Shown piece after piece: positions 1 to 10,395 of a stretch of 19,003 nucleotides of DNA. The stretch is from assembly GCA_016708315.1 (NCBI GenBank), contig JADJGC010000022.1:1-19003 (forward strand). The letters are read 5' to 3'. The translations under genes and the position numbers were made by a program. The stretch's first letter is position 1. The number at the start of each line of letters is the position of its first letter. This stretch comes from a bacterium. GTDB lineage: Bacteria; Zixibacteria; MSB-5A5; CAIYYT01. The notes beneath the pieces were generated by a model. The model was not told the DNA's origin, searched no databases, and saw only the letters and a program-made list of their open reading frames with translations.

Positions 1-1
1 C

Positions 2-2309
2 GAGACCCAGTATGATCTCCGCCTCCGCGGGAACAGTGCTCTGGGTAACGACGCCCTAGCGTTAGGCGTTAAGACCTACGCTCCCATCCAAATATCAGGA
101 ATCAAAATCATCGCCGGCCAAACCGTGGACGTGGGGGTTATCGATTTACGGCAAGGCAGCGTCCTTTCGGGTACGGTCCGGAACGCGGGGGGGGCTCCCT
201 TGCCCAACATTCGGGTGAAGGCGCAACCTTCCGCCAATAATGGCGGCGATCAATGGGCCTTCCAAGTGGAAGCCTTCACCCAGGAAAATGGTCGATATGA
301 ATTACAAGGGATCGACCGCGCCAAAGGATTTTATGACGTTATCGCGTCCCCCCGATTCCGCTCCGGGGAATCCTACGCACGACTTTCGGGACCCCGCTAC
401 GCGGAAGAACGACGACGGGCCATCAATGTGAATGAAACCACCAAGCTTTCTGGAAACGATTTTACGCTCAGCCTCGCCAACGGGGTGATCACCGGGAAAG
501 TCGTTTCGGCAGACAGCGGAACGTTGACCCCCGCCCTATCCGACAAGAACAACCAGGGGGGAGAACGAGGCGCGGACATTGTGCTTCACAGGACCGGAGC
601 GCCCTTTGACGACAGTCCCCTGGGCGAAATTGAAGAACGCACCAACGCGGACGGCACGTTTCGCGTGGAAGGACTTAAACCCGGGGCCTACACTCTACGG
701 GCCATGGCCTTGGGCTACGCGAGTATCCAGAGACCCCTCGTTGTCCCTGAGGGGACCGCGTCCGCTGAAACGATCACGCTTGCACGGGGAGCCACCGTTT
801 CCGGAACCATCACCAAACCAGACGGATCCGCCCCAACACTAGACGAAGTTCATCTGATCCTGGGTGTGGACAATAACTTCGACGAATTCATTTTTGGCCG
901 TATCGAAAGCAACCAAGACACCAAGCAGGTCACCGGCTATTCCATTTCGGGATTCCAAACTGAAAAAATCTATTCCCTGGTGATTGTGACAGGAAACCAG
1001 CCCGGTGTGCTCTTTGCGAACGCGACGGAAGAGAGGGTCATCCCCCTCCTCTACTGGGCGGCCGCGCTTCGAGTCTTCGTCAATCAATCCCAAACCATCG
1101 TTGAGTCAAACCGCGTCACCGCTCTCCGCTTTTTTTCCAGTCAACCGCTTCGAAATCTGACCCTCGCGGATAACGACCTGCCTACTTTACTTACAATCGA
1201 GGAAGGGGTCGGAACATTGAGCAACGTGGAAATCAGTTCCGCCCGAGACAGCGTGACCGCTGTCTACACCGTTCCCAACAATGAAAACGAATCCTCGTTT
1301 AAAGTGCGGGCCTCCTTTTACACAACCGAAAAAGATTCGGATAGTTCCACGGGAGAAAACTATCGATTCAACCAACTCTTCACGTTCCATTCCGGTATTA
1401 AAAACCGCCGGTCCACATCCATTTCAAACGTCACGGGAGGGGAATGCACCTTGGAAGGCACCCCCGCCGGAGTGGTCTTCCGCGCGGGATCGTTTGCCGT
1501 GGCCACGTCTTCCTCGGTCGCCATTGGAATTCAAAGCGCGGACGCTTTTATCGTTCCTACGAACACGGCTCCCCGGTTGGCTCGAAACGCAACCATCGCC
1601 CATACCGTCCGGACACTCGGGGCCGCGGCCTATCCTTCCGCCGATCTGTTCCAGGCGCTTGCCACCGCCCCCGCCGTTGACCCCTTCAGCGCTTTTTACG
1701 ATATCTTTCTCCCCGCCGGGTTAAGCCACTTACTGAAAAAAGACGCCCGCTTGACGTTGGAATACGACGAGGATGTCGCCGACCCCTCTCAACTGAACGT
1801 GTACTTCTATGATCCCATCCATAATGTGTACCTCTTAGAAAATGCCCAAAAAACAGTGGACGAAGTAAATCGCACCATCACGGTTTCCGTGGGGCATATG
1901 TCAACGTTTGTCGTCCTGCCGAGCCAAGCCAGTATTATCGGGTCCAACACCTACACCGGCCCAACGATTCGCGTACACAACGTGCCCAACCCTTTTAACC
2001 TCAAACCCAAAACCCTAACGTTGAACGCCGCGGAAGCCGCTGATCGCGTTCAGACGATTGAAGGGACAATGATCCGATACAGCTTGCCTGTCGGAAAAAG
2101 CGGCGACGTGAAGATCGAAATCTATGATGTGGCCGGGGCCCTTGTCCGCGTTCTCTCCCAGTCGGCGCCCATCGATGGGACCTATTACTACCTGGAATGG
2201 GACGGACGTAACGACCAAGGGCAAAATACAGCGTCGGGTGTCTATCTGGCTCCGGTTCACACTAAACAGCGGCGATGAAAAAATCTTCAAGATGGCGGTG
2301 ATCAAGTGA
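2..2309 (+). CDS. Secreted multidomain protein with carboxypeptidase-regulatory-like repeats and C-terminal FlgD/T9SS-like Ig domain (5' partial, frameshifted near the end)
   Basis: The frame is open from the window edge, so the true start and any signal peptide lie to the left. About 768 residues are visible. Several beta-rich segments have the look of carboxypeptidase-regulatory-like (CarboxypepD_reg) repeats, with motifs such as GSVLSGTV, NGVITGKVV and ATVSGTITKPDG. The C-terminus begins around VPNPFN and has the FlgD-Ig signature EWDGRNDQGQNTASGVY, the kind of tail used for sorting or anchoring in type IX-like systems. The uncorrected frame stops at 2278 with an odd tail. Removing one C near 2250 (GGCTCCGG) gives GVYLARFTLNSGDEKIF and a stop at 2307-2309 that overlaps the next start as GTGA, which strongly supports the correction. 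It is probably exported and cell-surface; the substrate or ligand is unknown. Confidence 0.75.
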
Positions 2310-3232
2310 AGGGGATGATTCGCACTCTTTCCCTTGGAGCGGTCCTCACATTTATTGCCGGGTCCCTCTGGGCCGGTGGAAAAGCGGGAACCACGGGGGC
2401 CGCTTTTCTGAAAATCGGCGCGGGGGCCCGGGCCGCGGCGATGGGCAACACGTTTACCGCTGTGGCCGATGACGCGGACGCGTCCATCTGGAACCCCGCC
2501 GGATTAACCCAATTGTCCCGACCCCAAATTACGGCCGCCCACACCCAATGGATCCAAGGGGGCCAACACGATTCCTGGGCCTACGCCCACCCGACCAAAG
2601 GGGGAACCTTTGCCGCCAGCGTGGTCACCCTCGCGTATGAAGGAATTGAAAGGCGGACCGAAGACACGGACGACGCGGAAGGGACTTTCGGTTCTCTCGA
2701 CGGGGCCTACGGGCTTTCCTATGGGCGCACGGTCCTGGATCAGCTCTCCCTGGGTTTGGGAATGACGTTCGTGCGCCAATCGATAGACAGCGAATCCGCG
2801 GCCGTTCCGACGGGAACCGTGGGCGCTCTGTGGAAGACCCCAATTTCTTTCTTGACCCTGGGGACCGCGGTTCGTAACATAGGGGGGTCAATTGACTTCG
2901 TGGAGGAAGGAGACCCGTTACCCATGACTGTTGCGTTTGGAGTCGCTGGACGATTTTTGAAAGATCGTTTGTTGTGTACCACCGAGGTCCGTGCGGTCCG
3001 TCACGAGTCCCCGGCCTTGGGTGTGGGTGTGGAAGTCTCCCCACGCCTTTATAAAAACGCGGTGGGGCATCTGCGCGCGGGCTATCGTTCGGACGTGCAG
3101 GACGTTTCCGACGCCACCGGCGCTTCCCTAGGATTGGGGTTTTCTTTTCCGCGGTGGGGATTTGACGCCACCTGGGCGCCCTACGGCGTCCTGGGCGATA
3201 CGTTTCGTTACGCCTTCCGCTTTTCGTTCTAG
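2306..3232 (+). CDS. PorV/PorQ-family outer-membrane beta-barrel protein
   Basis: This 308-residue protein has an N-terminal signal peptide (about residues 1-23, ending at SLWAGGK). Directly after it comes the conserved PorV/PorQ block GAAFLKIGAGARAAAMGNT followed by ADDADASIWNPAGL. The rest alternates as expected of beta strands and ends in RFSF, an aromatic C-terminus typical of outer-membrane barrels. PorV-like proteins act as outer-membrane shuttle or pore components in type IX secretion, where they bind cargo carrying C-terminal sorting domains. The start is GTG at 2306, overlapping the stop of the upstream (frame-corrected) gene by 4 bp, which implies translational coupling with a protein that itself ends in a sorting-like domain. 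Family assignment is firm; a working type IX system is inference, since no other Por components are in the window. Confidence 0.85.
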   Translation: MKGMIRTLSLGAVLTFIAGSLWAGGKAGTTGAAFLKIGAGARAAAMGNTFTAVADDADASIWNPAGLTQLSRPQITAAHTQWIQGGQHDSWAYAHPTKGGTFAASVVTLAYEGIERRTEDTDDAEGTFGSLDGAYGLSYGRTVLDQLSLGLGMTFVRQSIDSESAAVPTGTVGALWKTPISFLTLGTAVRNIGGSIDFVEEGDPLPMTVAFGVAGRFLKDRLLCTTEVRAVRHESPALGVGVEVSPRLYKNAVGHLRAGYRSDVQDVSDATGASLGLGFSFPRWGFDATWAPYGVLGDTFRYAFRFSF

Positions 3233-3233
3233 A

Positions 3234-3979
3234 ATGCCACGCGTTAAACTCCCCGTAGGCCTGGGCCGCCGTGCCCTTCTTGTGGCGTCACTCTCCGACG
3301 CCGCTACGCTCCGGACGGACGCACATCGTGCCGAGAAAGACGGGGCCGACCTTTTGGAAGTCCGCGCGGACCTCTTCCCCAAAACTCTTCTGAAACCCGA
3401 ACGGTTTCAACGAACACTCCGAGCCCTTCGACGTGAAACCCGTCAACCGATTTTGTTAACGCTGCGGATGGGCGAAGAAGGGGCGGGCTATCCGTTAAGT
3501 TTCGGGAAGTGGATCGCTTGGGACTTTTTCGCGCGGCCCTGACCGAAGTGGACGGTGTGGATGTTGAATTGGCCGCCGTGGAAATCAACCGCCATGTGGT
3601 GTTTGAAGCCCACAAACGGGGCCGCTTTGTGATTCTTTCGGCTCACGATTTTAAACGAACCCCCAGCAACGTGGCCCTGGCGGGGTTCGTGCGCAAAGCG
3701 AAGAAGCTTGGGGGGGATGTTTTGAAAGTGGCGGCAAAACCTCTCGGACGAAAAGATGTGGATCGGCTGATGGATTTTTGTTCCCGCTCGTCTTTTCGTC
3801 GCCGAGCCTTTATCGCCATGGGCCCCCTGGGCCTCGCCTCACGTCTGGAAGGGTTTCGCCAAGGCTCCCTGCTGACCTACGGCTATATCCGTCGCCCTCT
3901 CGCCCCAGGCCAATGGCCCATCAAACGCCTGGCCGCCACCTTAAAAAAACCCGCTACCTCAGGTTTGGTTCCGCTCTAA
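3234..3979 (+). CDS. aroD: Type I 3-dehydroquinate dehydratase, split by a one-base deletion
   Basis: It catalyses dehydration of 3-dehydroquinate to 3-dehydroshikimate, the third step of the shikimate pathway, through a Schiff base. Two frames join into a 248-residue protein, the normal family length. Visible motifs: EVRAD (42-46), TLR (76-78), DVE (110-112), SAHDF with the catalytic His at about 138, VLKVA with the Schiff-base Lys at about 165, and a terminal APGQ segment. The His-Lys spacing of 27 equals that of the E. coli enzyme. The frame breaks near 3498-3506; one more T in AGTTTCGGG gives LSFREVDRLGLFRAAL. The ATG lies one base after the porV stop, with no clear ribosome site, so coupling is likely. 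The 3' end overlaps the convergent CDF exporter by 26 bp. Confidence 0.85.
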
Positions 3980-4854
3980 CCTTTTGGAGTTCCGGTTCCA
4001 ATTGGAGGGTGGTGTGGGTGATGCGAAATTTTTCCCGCAGGGGCGTGTTGATCGCTTCCAGGAGCGCCCCGGTGTTGGCCATCGTTTCAGGGAGAACCTT
4101 CAGGTGGGCGGACAAGGAGGTCAGGTGGGAACAGAGTCCCCACAGGTGAAGGTCCGCCACGCGCACCACACCGGAACACCCCGAATGGAGGCTTCCACCT
4201 CACTCAATCGAAGATGCCGCGGCACCCCTTCCAATAACAGATTAAACCCCTCCCGCAAAAGCCTTCCCGCGTTTAGCAAAATGATTCCCGCGATCCCCAG
4301 GCCCACGAGCGGGTCCACCCAAAACCATCCGGTCCCATAAATAACTAACGCGCCCAGCACCACACCCAAACTCGCCAATGCGTCCGACGTCACGTGGAGG
4401 AACGCCCCGCGAATGTTCATGTCTTGCCGGGAGAACCCATGGAGACGCCAGGCCACGAACAGGTTGGCCACCAACCCCAAACTTCCCACCACCGCCATGG
4501 GAACCAGTCGGGGATCGTGTGATTGGAAATTCGACCCAGGGATTCCCACACGAGCCAGAGGGCCAAACCCACCACCAACAAACCGTTGGTGAGCGCCGCC
4601 AACACTTCCATCCGATGGAGCCCAAAAGTGCGGCGATCCGACGTGGGCCGTGTGGACAGGGACAACGCCAGGAGGGCGAAGAGCAGTGCCGTCAGATCCA
4701 TAAACACATGACCGGCATCGGAGAGTAGGGCCAAGGACCCACTGTAAATTCCCCCCATCAGTTCGGCCACGAAAGTCACGGCCGTCAGACCCGCCGCAAA
4801 GAGCAGCGGAGGTCGGGACCGTCCCGCCTCCGGATGGTGGTGCGGAGACGTCAT
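3954..4854 (-). CDS. Cation diffusion facilitator (CzcD/ZitB-like) divalent metal exporter, with two one-base deletions
   Basis: It is an inner-membrane antiporter of the CDF family, exporting Zn2+ or related divalent metals in exchange for protons. The corrected product is 300 residues, typical for the family. It starts with a His-rich MTSPHHHPEAG. The paired metal-site motifs are DAGHVFMD (H49, D53) and HVTSD (about H154, D158), in predicted helices II and V. The C-terminal cytosolic domain is recognisable from VADLHLWGLCS and SAHL through HTTLQLE. Frame breaks: one base missing near 4515-4535 (after GRISN) and one near 4171-4172 (CCGG for CCGGG), restoring VPGVVRVADLHLW. The ATG overlaps the stop of the upstream M23 peptidase as ATGA, so it is the last gene of the long - strand operon. 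The exact metal cannot be told from sequence. Confidence 0.85.
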
Positions 4855-5735
4855 GGGATGGCTCGCTTCACCCATTCCAGGGGGTCCACCCGCACACCCG
4901 CCACAGCCAGGGACCAATGGAGGTGCGGCCCCGTCGCGACGCCTTCCTGACCCATCAGACCCAGGAGATGCCCTTGTTTGACCCGCTGGCCCACATCCAC
5001 TGCCCTGGATTTCATATGGAGATAATACGAGTAGATCCCCTGCCCGTGGTCCAACATCACCACGTGCCCAAAACTCTCCATCCACTCCGACAAAACCACC
5101 CGTCCGGAAGCCGGGGCTTGAATCACCGTGCCCTCAGCGTTAGCCAAATCGACCCCGGAATGGGCACTGGACGGGGGGCGCTCCCCATAACTCCGGCGCG
5201 CCCCGAACACGGAAGAAACCACCCCGGTGGAGGGTTGCACGAAAGCGCCGTCCCATTCTTTTTTCGACGAACCTATTTTCGTGTAAAAAGAGGCCAATCG
5301 TTTTCCATCCGCGGCCACGGCACCGGAGGTGTAAAGAGAGTCTTTTTCGGGTTTCAAATTAATTTTGCTCACCGGATAGGAACCCGCCCGAACGCGAAGA
5401 GGAACGTCAATCGTAAACCGCCGGCCTCCACTCGCGCCCGTCAATAAAAGGGTGTGGGAACCCGGTTTTTCCATGGCGTCAATCCCCAAACGTGCCCGCC
5501 ATTGGGTGGGGGATTCTTTATAGAAACGGGTTTGGGTTTTGCCGAACTGGGCCCGGGCGTTGCGAAGGGACGTGGTGGTCTCACAAAGAACTGTCAGTGT
5601 TCGTCCCGCGGTGACCGTGGAGGGATCCAGCGTAAACGAGGGAGGTTCACCGCCGTAAACACCCCCAACAGCCAAAAACCAGACGAGAAGAGAAACCGAC
5701 CTACTTGCCCACACAGAACCGCGAAAAAATCGCAT
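4851..5735 (-). CDS. Exported M23 (LytM-type) metallopeptidase
   Basis: This is a 294-residue putative peptidoglycan endopeptidase. A signal peptide or anchor spans about residues 8-29. The C-terminal half is an M23 domain with the zinc ligands of the HxxxD and HxH motifs: AHSGVDLA (H192, D196) and PHLHW (H271, H273), plus YLHM (H240), so the active site looks complete. It probably cuts peptide cross-links in the periplasm. An in-frame ATG seven codons upstream (5756) is possible, but the ATG at 5735 has a textbook ribosome site AGGAGG six bases ahead, so I chose it. That site and start lie inside the end of mnmE (35-bp overlap); the stop overlaps the CDF exporter start by 4 bp. Confidence 0.87.
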   Translation of the reverse strand: MRFFRGSVWASRSVSLLVWFLAVGGVYGGEPPSFTLDPSTVTAGRTLTVLCETTTSLRNARAQFGKTQTRFYKESPTQWRARLGIDAMEKPGSHTLLLTGASGGRRFTIDVPLRVRAGSYPVSKINLKPEKDSLYTSGAVAADGKRLASFYTKIGSSKKEWDGAFVQPSTGVVSSVFGARRSYGERPPSSAHSGVDLANAEGTVIQAPASGRVVLSEWMESFGHVVMLDHGQGIYSYYLHMKSRAVDVGQRVKQGHLLGLMGQEGVATGPHLHWSLAVAGVRVDPLEWVKRAIP

Positions 5736-7092
5736 CCAAGACCTCCTCAGGGGCACCCTGCCCCGTCACCGCGTTTAAAGCGGCCAACGCCTGCCTAAGT
5801 TCAATGGCCAGGGATTCTTCCGGGACACCCGCGTCCGCCGCGACCACCGCTCGATTTAGAGCGTCCAAAACGTCCCGCAACCGTTGTTCCTGCCGCGCGT
5901 TAAAAACAATTCCGGGCTCCCGCGGTTCTTCACCACCCCCCGCTAAACGAAGAGCGGCTTGACCCAGTTCCGCTAAGCCTTCACCTGTTTTGGCCGACAC
6001 GCGCGAGACCGGAGCCGTCGCTAAAATTAATTCGTTTTTCCAATGAATTTCCAGGGAAACGGCTGGTGTTTCGGGAACCAAATCCATTTTGTTTAACACC
6101 AGAACCACCGGACGATCACGGACGGCCTGTGCCGCGGCACGATCTTCCGGACAAGGACCGTCCCCCGCTTCAACCACGAGAAAGATCACGTCGGCCCCCG
6201 CCAACGCCCGGCGGGCACGGTCAGCGCCCTCGCTTTCCACCCGGTCGTCAGTCTCTCGTAAACCCGCTGTGTCCACCAGGGTGAGCGGAACGCCCTCCCA
6301 CACCACGGTTTCTTCCAACGTGTCCCGCGTGGTGCCCGGGAGATCCGCCACAATGGCGCGGTTCTCCAGTAAAAACCCATTGAACAGGGAAGATTTCCCG
6401 GCGTTGGGCCGGCCCACAATCGCCACCCGCACGCCTTCCCGCCACAACCGGTTTCGGCCCGGGGTGCCCACCAACAATTGGATATGGTCTGCCACTGATT
6501 TTATTCCGTTTCGCAGATCGGTCCGCGTGAGGTCTGGAATCTCGTCTTCCACGAAATCCAGGTGGGCTTCCAGGTGAGCCAAAAGGCCCAAAAGTTTTTC
6601 GCGAAGGGGGTGAAGGGGTTTGGCGATCTTTCCATTAAGGCCTCCAAAGCCAATCGCCGTTGGGCGTCGGACCGGGCGGCGATCAAATCGCCCACGGCTT
6701 CCGCTTGGGTCAAATCCAATTTTCCGTTGAGAAAGGCCCGGCGCGTAAATTCACCGGGGTCCGCCAATCGCGCCCCCCCGCGCAAACAACTGTCCAAAAC
6801 CCGTCGGAGGATTTGGGCCCCCCCGTGACACGAAAACTCCACCACGTCTTCCCCCGTGTAGGAACGCGGGGACCGGAAAAGCCCGACCACCACCTCATCT
6901 AAAACGTCAGCCCCGTCTTTCAGAAAACCATGATGGAGCGTGTGGGAGGGACATTGGTCCCAGGGCCACCGTTCCTTGAAACAGACGGACCGCCAGCGAA
7001 AGGGCCTGGGTTCCTGACAACCGGACCACCCCAAACCGCCGGACCCCAAAGGGAGTCGCGACAGCCGCGATGGTATCGTCAAGGATCAACAC
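5701..7092 (-). CDS. mnmE: tRNA modification GTPase MnmE (two compensating indels)
   Basis: With MnmG it installs the 5-carboxymethylaminomethyl (or related) group on wobble uridine 34 of certain tRNAs. The corrected protein is 463 residues, normal for MnmE. The N-terminal folate-binding part shows DDTIAAVATP, RSYTGEDVVEFSCHGG and GEFTRRAFLNGKLDL. The inserted G domain shows GRPNAGKS (227-234), GTTRD (253-257), DTAG (274-277) and NKMD (334-337). The C-terminal FCVGK carries the family's conserved Cys (C460). Frame breaks: an extra base near 6949-6951 (CCC for CC on the coding strand) and a missing base beside 6632-6633, which restores LMGKIAKPLHPLREKLL. The start is GTG at 7092 (TTG at 7089 is possible), 10 bp after the jag stop. 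Confidence 0.93.
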
Positions 7093-7102
7093 AGGGTAGA
7101 AA

Positions 7103-8114
7103 CTATTCTTTTTTTTCTTTCAGTTTAACCACCACGTGGCGTGTGGGGCCTTCTCCTTCGGAAAAGGTCGTCACGTCCGGATGGTTCACGAGAGTTTGAT
7201 GGACCGCCCGCCGTTGCGCCGGCGACATGGGATCCAGATGGAACATCTTGGCGGTCCGGCGCACTTGAAACGCGGCGAAGAGCGCCTTGTCCACCACGCG
7301 AGACTCTTCCGCGGACGGAAACCCGGCCACGCGAAACGCCACCCACGGTTTCTCCCGGTCGCCCCAGAGGAGACGAGGTTAAACAAATATTCAAAGCTTC
7401 CAAGGCCCGCCCGCTATTGCCCGCCAAGCGTTCGCCCCGCGTGGTCTTGAGGTTCACCAGCAACCGATGATTGTCCACCGGTTTAAAATCCCAAACCAAA
7501 TCGTCCCATCCCAACAAGTCCCGCCATTGGGCCAACAGGGATTCCGGAGGAACCTCCGGCCGGAACGAACCACTCTCGGGAGGAGGGCCTTTGACCGGCT
7601 TGCGTTCACTCGGAGAAGGAGGTGATTTCGGAGGTGAATTTTTTTTAGGAAGAGGGGGGCGCCCGCCGGGGCCCGGCTTCTGGAACCGACGGTCTCGGTC
7701 GTTGTGGGGTTTGTCTTCTTTCCGCGTGAGCCGAGCCGATTCTTTCACTTCACGGCGCCGATCGTCAGTCCGTTCCGGGGGACGGTTTTCCGGCCGCCCC
7801 GTCGGTCCCGCTCTTTGGGCCGATCGGATTTTTTCGTCCCGACGTCCCTTCGGCCCAAACCGGCGGCGATCGTGATCCGATCGATCGGATCGTTCGTATT
7901 CGTTTCGGCTGTCGGAACGATCGTCACGATCAAAACGTCGAACCTTTTCAGCCAGACGGATCTTCACCTGACGGTAGCCGAACATGCTAAAAAGGCCGCT
8001 GGTCCGATCGGCCAACACTTTCACCTCGACTTGGGATTCCAAAAGGCCCAGTTTTTTTAAACCGAGGGCCAACGCCGCGTCCGCAGACTTGGCTTCCCCC
8101 ACCCACTCTTTCAT
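7103..8114 (-). CDS. jag: Jag/KhpB RNA-binding protein (Jag_N, KH, R3H), with two one-base deletions
   Basis: This is the RNA-binding partner of KhpA in many bacteria, nearly always beside yidC. The corrected length is 337 residues. Residues 1-57 form the Jag_N domain (SGLFSMFGYRQVKIRL). Residues of about 58-195 form a long linker rich in Arg, Asp, Lys and Pro, probably disordered. The KH domain follows, with its GxxG loop as GNSG in LAGNSGRALEALEYL, then the R3H domain with RRAVHQTL and TTFSEGEGPTRHVVVKL. Frame breaks: one base missing near 7391-7396 (ALEALEYLFNLVSS restored) and one near 7353-7356 (GATGEKPWVAFRVAGF restored). GAGG sits seven bases before the ATG, and the ATG overlaps the yidC stop as ATGA. 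Confidence 0.9.
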
Positions 8115-9661
8115 TTCACAACCTCAACGGAAGATTCTCTCCGCAGCAGATAGTATTGAATACCGATGGTCAACAAACTGTTGGTGAGCCAGTAGATCAC
8201 CAAACCCGACGGCATTTTGAGAAACACGAACGTGAAAATAATGGGCATCATGTATGATTTGTTTTTGAGTCGGATCCATGGAGGTCATGGTCATTTTTGC
8301 TGGACGAACATCCCCGCCCCCATAAGAACTGGCAACACGTAAAACGGATCGTGGGCCGAAAGATCCTGAACCCAGCCCAACCAAGGGGCGTGGCGCAATT
8401 CAAAGGTGTTCCTCAACGTGGAAAACAACGCCCAGAAAACGGGCAACTGGATCAGCATGGGCACACAGCCTTCCATCCCCATAAACTTCATTCCGTGCCG
8501 CTGATAGAGGGCCAGCATCTCGCTGTTCAGTCGTCGCGCGTCGCCCTTATGCAGTTCTTGAAGCCGCTTCATTTGAGGTTGAATGGCTTTCATTTTTTGG
8601 CCGTGTTTAAAACTTTTCACCGTGAGCGGAATCACCAAAATTTGAATGATGAACGTGAGGAGAATGATGGCCCATCCGTAGTTGCCTGTGACTTTATGGA
8701 TCGTGAAGAGGGCGCGGTGAATTAACCGCCCAAACGGGGCAAAATAGCCAAAGTCCACGGCACGTTCCAATCCGATCCCCATCTCTTTGAGGTCCAGATA
8801 AACCTTCGGCCCGACAAAAAAGGATGCCGTGTCCAAACGGGATTCGCTCGGGTGCAACGGCACAGGCACAACCCGCCGGATGGAATAATAATGTTCTTCC
8901 TGCGCCACATGGACGGTAATTTCGGATGTGGGCTCCGCCGGGTTGCGAATGAGGGCCCCTAAGAAATAGTGCCCATCCGCGCCCCACCAGTGTACGTCCC
9001 GGAATGGGTGCCGGGTTTAAGTTTGGTGAATTTGGTCCCATCGAAAACGATAGCCCGCTGAAAACCCTTTGGCTTCCCGTCCGTCCTTGCCGCCTTCATC
9101 CCCACCTTCCATGCCCGGGCCCCACCCCAATTCGTAGGACGTGGACAGGGGCACCGTGCCGGTGTTTGCTAAGCGGTGAGACACTTCGTGCAAATACCCT
9201 TTGGGAGCGATCCGAAGGGTTTTTTCTATGGTGAGTCCATCGGGTCGCTGGCCGGTCATGACCAACCGATTGCCTTCGGCCCGAACTTCATAGGCCACGT
9301 CCGGGAACGTGGATAAGGCTTGAATCGGGAACGGTTGAACAGGGACAAGGGTCAACCAATGATCGTCTTCACGGATTTCCCATTGGGCCACGGCTCCACC
9401 GTAACGGTTAATGGAAATTCGATTGAGCCCCATCTCAAAGACCACCACGCTCTCGCGCTGAACCGCGGGGGGGGGGAAGGGCGCCGGCACCGGAAGCGCC
9501 CCCGTGGGCGTGACTGCGGGGGCAGTTCTCTCGGGAGACGAGCTGAGCGAGGAGGGAGTCGTTGCCCCAGGGACGGGTTTGTTTGCTTGTCCCACAAAAT
9601 ACTGCCACGACATCAAGACCGCAAAAGAAAGAACAAACGCAAGAATGTAATTTTTTTTCAT
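8111..9661 (-). CDS. yidC: Membrane protein insertase YidC (four indels)
   Basis: It inserts and folds inner-membrane proteins, alone or with SecYEG. The corrected length is about 516 residues, matching the long Gram-negative form: an N-terminal membrane anchor (MKKNYILAFVLSFAVLM), a large periplasmic domain to about residue 290, then the conserved insertase core with NYGWAIILLTF, a basic QMKRLQELHKGDARRLNSEM loop, GCVPMLIQLPVFWALFSTLR, and a C-terminal PSGLVIYWLTNSLLTIGIQYYLL. Frame breaks: one extra base in the run at 9061-9064 (restoring KGFQRAIVFDGTKFTKL), one missing near 9000-9002 (HSRDVHWWGADGHYFLGAL), one missing A near 8294 (QQKMTMTSMDPTQ), and a net +1/-2 shift near 8246 before MMPIIFTFVF. 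The ATG overlaps the yidD stop. Confidence 0.92.
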
Positions 9662-9900
9662 GGGGAGACCTTTGTCATTTGAGGTACCGGGTCGTAGCCG
9701 TGACCGCCCCAGGGGCGACAACGGGCAAGCCGACGAACGGTGAGGAGAAGACCACACCAGGCGCCGTGGCGCTCAAGCGCTTCCCGGGAATATTCCGAGC
9801 AGGTGGGCCAGTACCGACACCGGGGTTTCCAAAAGAAACCCGCGGATTGGTACAGTCGAACAAAAAAAATTAAAGCGTTACGCACAGAGGGAGTGGCCAT
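9658..9900 (-). CDS. yidD: Membrane protein insertion efficiency factor YidD
   Basis: This small amphipathic inner-membrane-associated protein assists YidC-dependent insertion. At 80 residues it is the usual size and intact. The diagnostic core CRYWPTCSEYSREALERHG is followed by RLARCRPWGGHGYDPVP. I chose ATG at 9900, five bases after the corrected rnpA stop; an in-frame TTG at 9909 would add three residues and overlap rnpA. No strong ribosome site is seen, so coupling to rnpA is likely. Its TGA overlaps the yidC ATG as ATGA. Confidence 0.93.
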   Translation of the reverse strand: MATPSVRNALIFFVRLYQSAGFFWKPRCRYWPTCSEYSREALERHGAWCGLLLTVRRLARCRPWGGHGYDPVPQMTKVSP

Positions 9901-9905
9901 TGTTT

Positions 9906-10299
9906 TCAAACCAGTTTACGGATTGTGTTCAGCACATCCTCCGCAACGCGGTGTAGGCGGGGGAAACGGGCCGGGTGTTTTTGGCGCCACCACAAAATCC
10001 CACCCCCGTGGCCAGGGCTTATGCGTCCGGAAGACTTCCCGCGTTCGGCGTTTAAAGAGATTCCGCTGGACCGCGCCCCCGTGCCGACGAGCAACCACCA
10101 CGCCCAGTCGGGCGGGTGGCGGCGGCGTGTCGGGCCGGTGATAGGCCCACAACGTCACGCATTGCCCCACCCGACGTCGTCCGGTTCGCATGGCCCGTTT
10201 AAAATCGGGCCCGGAGAGACGTTCGTGCCGCTGAAATGTGAAATCCCCCACGGACCGATCGAAAAAAACCGTCCCGTCCTCCGCCCCATTCCCTTCCAT
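9906..10299 (-). CDS. rnpA: Ribonuclease P protein component (one inserted base)
   Basis: This protein subunit of RNase P helps the catalytic RNA bind pre-tRNA 5' leaders. The corrected product is 130 residues. The family signature is clear: FQRHERLSGPDF near residues 22-33, then the basic RRHGGAVQRNLFKRRTREVFR that matches the RNR motif region. In the raw frame the tail becomes PPPTPRCGGCAEHNP. Deleting one base in the five-G run at 9959-9963 gives FPRLHRVAEDVLNTIRKLV, a normal RnpA C-terminal helix ending just before yidD. The N-terminus from ATG 10299 is about 15 residues longer than usual, so a downstream start (for example GTG within DRSVGDF) is possible. Confidence 0.9.
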
Positions 10300-10395
10300 C
10301 CGCGCCGAAGGCGAAACCTTTATTTCCCGCCAGCGAAAAGAAAAAAATCGCTTGCTTGGATCAGATGGACAAACAGGGAACGGGTCGGAAAACGT
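10300..10395. other. Spacer between rpmH and rnpA
   Basis: These 96 bp hold no gene. The part nearest rnpA, read on the - strand, contains a GCGATTTTTTTC tract and the short hairpin CGCCTTCGGCG, neither placed as a clear terminator. I see no separate rnpA promoter that I would defend. Confidence 0.4.

Noticed and set aside
2850..3044. - strand ORFs opposite the PorV-like gene
   Set aside because: They arise from the GC-rich codon pattern of the + strand gene, have no motifs and overlap it completely.
4917..5447. 176-residue + strand ORF opposite the M23 peptidase
   Set aside because: It is a shadow of a gene with clear catalytic motifs on the other strand; no domain or ribosome site.
8694..9041. 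Separate 115-residue - strand gene within yidC
   Set aside because: It is another frame of yidC; the frame-corrected YidC explains the whole interval.
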